Positions 61,698-64,000 of a DNA stretch of 64,000 nucleotides are shown here, piece after piece. The notes beneath the pieces were generated by a model that saw nothing but the letters and a program-made list of their open reading frames with translations, had not been told where the DNA came from and made no database searches. The stretch's first letter is position 1. Every line of letters starts with the position of its first letter. The stretch is from Loktanella sp. M215 (lineage in GTDB: Bacteria; Pseudomonadota; Alphaproteobacteria; Rhodobacterales; Rhodobacteraceae): the NCBI RefSeq assembly GCF_021735925.1, contig NZ_WMEA01000001.1:3006001-3070000 (forward strand). The letters are read 5' to 3'. The translations under genes and the position numbers were made by a program.

Positions 61698-62935
61698 GGC
61701 GCCATATCCGTGTATTTTGATGCCGGCACGTCGATCCGAGAGGCGGATGGCGCCCGTCCGCGATACCGGTCACCCAGCGTCAGCGGACCCGCGGTGATGC
61801 GGAAATAGTCATAATCGCCGGGCCGGTCAAAGGCGCAAAGATATTGAAAATGCAGGCGAAAGAACTTCCACCGCAGCTCTTTCCACCGCGCGGGCGACAG
61901 GGTCTGCGTAAAGGCGGCCGAGATCACCAGCGGCCAGCGCTTGCCAGCGCTTTCCACCCCCGACACGCTGACCGGATCGCACAGCGCAAAAGCGCAGCCA
62001 TCGCCGGGTGCGGTGACGTCCACCCAGGGCATTGCCTGTTGCGACAGAAAATGAAGATCGCGCCGCAACTGCTTGGCACCCTTTAGGAATGACACCATCG
62101 GCACGACCTGTCCCAAGGACAGGAAGGACAGCGCTGGCCCGTGCGGCGGCACGCGCCCCGCGCGGTGCAGATCTGACAGGATCGACACGCCCAAGTGCGC
62201 GCCGGACGAATGGCCGACCACCAGCACCTCGTCCAGATCCTCGCCCAAGGCCTCTGCGATGCAGTCGGCGAAGGTGGCCATGCGCTCTTCCAGTTCGGGG
62301 GGATTGGCCCCGTTCAGCCGCGCGGAATAGGCGTAGTCGTGCATCAGGTAGTAGGCAAAGAACTTGCCGTCCTTTTTCTCGAACCAGCGCAGCACGACGA
62401 TAGCGACCGCGACCCAGACGATCCACGACAGGACGGTCAAAACCTGTCCCAGCATCCCGCCAAAGGGCAGCAGGGCCACGATGGCCGCCGCCAGCCGCCC
62501 CAGCAGGATGGCGACAAGAAGCTGCACCAGCAGCATCCCCACAGGATAGAGTGCTGCGATCACAGGTCCCTTGCGCAGCCACATCAGCCGCCGCAGCGTG
62601 CCGCTGGCGATATAGGTCCAGGCGGTGCGGACCAGCTGGGCATAAGTGGCAGGGATGGAATTCGACATGCTGTCCCGCACGATATCGGACCAGACCAGCA
62701 CGTCGACCTCTGCCGCGACGCAATTGCCGTCCATCACCGCATCGACGCGCCAGCCATAGGTCTTGCCGCGCGGCTTGGGGCGCAACGTCAGGTCATAGCC
62801 GCTGATCGCCGCCTGTGTCGCGCCCTCGGTGCGATAAAGCTCGCGGTAGCGGCGCGGATGAATGGGGTCATAGCCGGGGATGTAGAACACCCGCCGTCTG
62901 GCCACCTGCCCGTCCTGTGCCTGCACATCGCTCAT
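61694..62935 (-). CDS. Membrane-spanning alpha/beta-hydrolase-like protein
   Basis: A 413-residue protein with the nucleophile elbow GHSSG (Ser243), an N-terminal 'RRRVFYIPGYDPIHPRRYRELY' that looks like the hydrolase oxyanion strand, and an insertion with two to three membrane helices (about 124-184) before the catalytic core. Asp and His partners are likely in 'DVTAPGDGCAF' and 'FRLHFQYL', but this is not certain. There is no signal peptide. It is translated just before the P450, which suggests a lipid-like common substrate. Confidence 0.7.
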   Translation of the reverse strand: MSDVQAQDGQVARRRVFYIPGYDPIHPRRYRELYRTEGATQAAISGYDLTLRPKPRGKTYGWRVDAVMDGNCVAAEVDVLVWSDIVRDSMSNSIPATYAQLVRTAWTYIASGTLRRLMWLRKGPVIAALYPVGMLLVQLLVAILLGRLAAAIVALLPFGGMLGQVLTVLSWIVWVAVAIVVLRWFEKKDGKFFAYYLMHDYAYSARLNGANPPELEERMATFADCIAEALGEDLDEVLVVGHSSGAHLGVSILSDLHRAGRVPPHGPALSFLSLGQVVPMVSFLKGAKQLRRDLHFLSQQAMPWVDVTAPGDGCAFALCDPVSVSGVESAGKRWPLVISAAFTQTLSPARWKELRWKFFRLHFQYLCAFDRPGDYDYFRITAGPLTLGDRYRGRAPSASRIDVPASKYTDMAP

Positions 62936-62974
62936 GCCCGGACCCTAGTGCGTAAACCGGGCGAAATTAAGCCA

Positions 62975-63730
62975 CTAACCGATCGCGCCCAAGGCCGGAA
63001 ACCGTTCCAGCAGCCAGAAGCTGAAGGCGCTGAACTGCCCCGTCAGCATCATCAGCCCCACCGTCCACAGCAGCAGGCCAGAGGTCCGCTCGATCCGCTC
63101 CATATGGCGCTTCATCCAGGCCATCGGGCCTTTCAAGCGGGGGAAAAAGGCCGCGACCGCGAGGAACGGCAGGCCCAGCCCCAGCGCATAGACCGCCAGC
63201 AGAACCGTGCCGCGCGCGACGTCGCCCTCTGATGCGGCCAGACCCAGAATCGTCCCCAGGATCGGGCCAAGACAGGGAGTCCACCCAAACGCAAAGGCGA
63301 GGCCGAGGATATAGGCACCAAAAGCGCTGCCGCCGTTGTCGCCGGTGGCGACGCGGGCCTCTCGGTCCAGAAACCGCAGGCGGAAGATCCCGATGAAATG
63401 CGCGCCAAAGATCATCACGACGATGCCCGCGATGGGCACGAACCATCCCTGCCATTGCAGAAGCGCCCGCCCCAGCGTCGAAAATGCCATGCCCAGCAGC
63501 AAAAACACCGTCGACAGGCCCAGCACGAACATCAGTGCGGCCAGCATCACACGGCGGCGTGCCGTCGCGGTCTGGTCCAGTTCCGTCACCGACACGCCGC
63601 CCATATAGGCAAGGTAGGGCGGCACGATGGGCAGCACGCAGGGCGACAGGAACGACAGCAAGCCCGCCAACAGCGCGATGGCCATTGCGGGCAGCAGGCT
63701 GGCGTCCAGCAGCGACAGATTTTCGAACAT
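62975..63730 (-). CDS. ccdA: Cytochrome c biogenesis protein CcdA
   Basis: A 251-residue thiol-electron carrier with six helices. The two redox cysteines are Cys31 (LSPCVLPIVPPY) and Cys153 (GWTPCLGPI), each at the start of a three-helix repeat. It passes electrons from cytosolic thioredoxin to periplasmic thioredoxins for cytochrome c maturation. AGGAG precedes the ATG at 63730; the open frame upstream to 63799 is unsupported. Confidence 0.95.
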   Translation of the reverse strand: MFENLSLLDASLLPAMAIALLAGLLSFLSPCVLPIVPPYLAYMGGVSVTELDQTATARRRVMLAALMFVLGLSTVFLLLGMAFSTLGRALLQWQGWFVPIAGIVVMIFGAHFIGIFRLRFLDREARVATGDNGGSAFGAYILGLAFAFGWTPCLGPILGTILGLAASEGDVARGTVLLAVYALGLGLPFLAVAAFFPRLKGPMAWMKRHMERIERTSGLLLWTVGLMMLTGQFSAFSFWLLERFPALGAIG

Positions 63731-63842
63731 GAAGACTCCTGCGATTGTCTGCACAGGCTTAGGCCATCGCGCCGCCCGCGTCACGCCGCGATCCGTCACG
63801 AGGGCGTTTACAAACTGTCACAGGCGCCCTAGCTCTGACGGC

Positions 63843-64000
63843 ATGAACCATGATGCCGAACTTGATGCCGTCGGGCTGCTGTGCCCCCTGCCCGTATTGA
63901 AAGCCCGCAAACGCTTGCAGGCGCTGACCAGCGGTCAGGTGCTGCGCATGCGCGCCGACGACCCCGCCGCCGTCATCGACGTGCCCCACTTCTGCGCCGA
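63843..64000 (+). CDS. TusA-family sulfurtransferase, partial at window end
   Basis: The first 52 codons, starting MNHDAELDAVGLLCPLPVLK, hold the TusA/SirA motif CPxP with Cys14 as sulfur carrier. The remaining third is beyond the window, so completeness is unknown. It is divergent from ccdA; both deal with thiol chemistry. It could serve in tRNA thiolation, molybdenum-cofactor or sulfur relay. Confidence 0.85.
   Translation, partial: MNHDAELDAVGLLCPLPVLKARKRLQALTSGQVLRMRADDPAAVIDVPHFCA

Noticed and set aside
1..64000. CRISPR arrays, tRNA or rRNA genes, complete prophage
   Set aside because: No regularly spaced repeats, no tRNA cloverleaf with T-loop and CCA end apart from tmRNA, no rRNA blocks and no phage structural genes were seen.

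Overview
The window is GC-rich, gene-dense DNA from a marine alphaproteobacterium of the Rhodobacteraceae (Roseobacter group). Evidence for this placement: a circularly permuted tmRNA gene whose tag reads ANDNKAPMALAA, an alphaproteobacterial SspB, a VPLPA-type C-terminal sorting signal, a PmtA-type phosphatidylcholine pathway, a permuted pst-phoU-phoB layout, and three copies of an intergenic repeat containing GACCAGAAGAAG. Genes are tightly packed and many neighbours share a 4-base ATGA or GTGA overlap. Nearly all of it reads as core chromosome; the one accessory-looking patch is about 22.6-24.2 kb.

Layout. 0.1-6.4 kb: an exported VPLPA protein, hemB, a small membrane protein, mfd, and a cupredoxin-fold lipoprotein that has lost copper ligands. 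6.5-10.6 kb: DsbA-family oxidoreductase, CsbD-like protein, aquaporin with an atypical second NPA loop, a 41-residue lipoprotein and an oligopeptide-type binding protein. 10.6-11.1 kb: a 500-base intergenic region with a candidate small RNA (promoter, two hairpins, U-tract). 11.1-17.5 kb: patatin, LysE, DUF502, the pseudouridine pair psuG/psuK, and a divergent DUF4198/HupE-like pair whose start codons overlap. 17.5-21.6 kb: rpsB-tsf and a Ktr/Trk potassium system.

21.8-24.2 kb: LuxR-type regulator, frameshifted IS30-like remnant and an AT-richer ankyrin gene. 24.2-30.1 kb: a nitronate monooxygenase/acyl-CoA dehydrogenase/phosphotransferase operon, gnd, and an M24-fold ectoine-hydrolase-like protein. 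30.2-37.8 kb: the phosphate regulon (pstSCAB-phoU-phoB with a Pho box upstream of pstS; phoR separate). 37.8-41.9 kb: sulfur amino-acid PLP enzyme, gamma carbonic anhydrase, gmk, yicC and a PAS protein. 42.0-45.2 kb: a TPP-riboswitch-controlled thiM-thiE-thiD-SDR operon with a visible translational expression platform.

45.3-53.7 kb: class II DAHP synthase, then a GlxA/AraC-type regulator followed by a LIV-type ABC transporter operon. 53.8-55.9 kb: psd-pssA-pmtA, which together make phosphatidylserine, phosphatidylethanolamine and methylated derivatives towards phosphatidylcholine. 55.9-60.0 kb: ssrA, a phytochelatin-synthase-like protein coupled to a secreted vWA protein, sspB, fumC and two tiny tail genes. 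60.3-64 kb: a P450 translationally coupled to a membrane serine hydrolase, ccdA, and the start of a tusA-like gene running off the window. No complete prophage, no CRISPR array and no tRNA were recognised. The most promising undescribed items are the 10.7 kb small RNA, the P450/hydrolase pair, the phytochelatin-synthase/vWA pair and the hairpin-plus-GACCAGAAGAAG repeat family.
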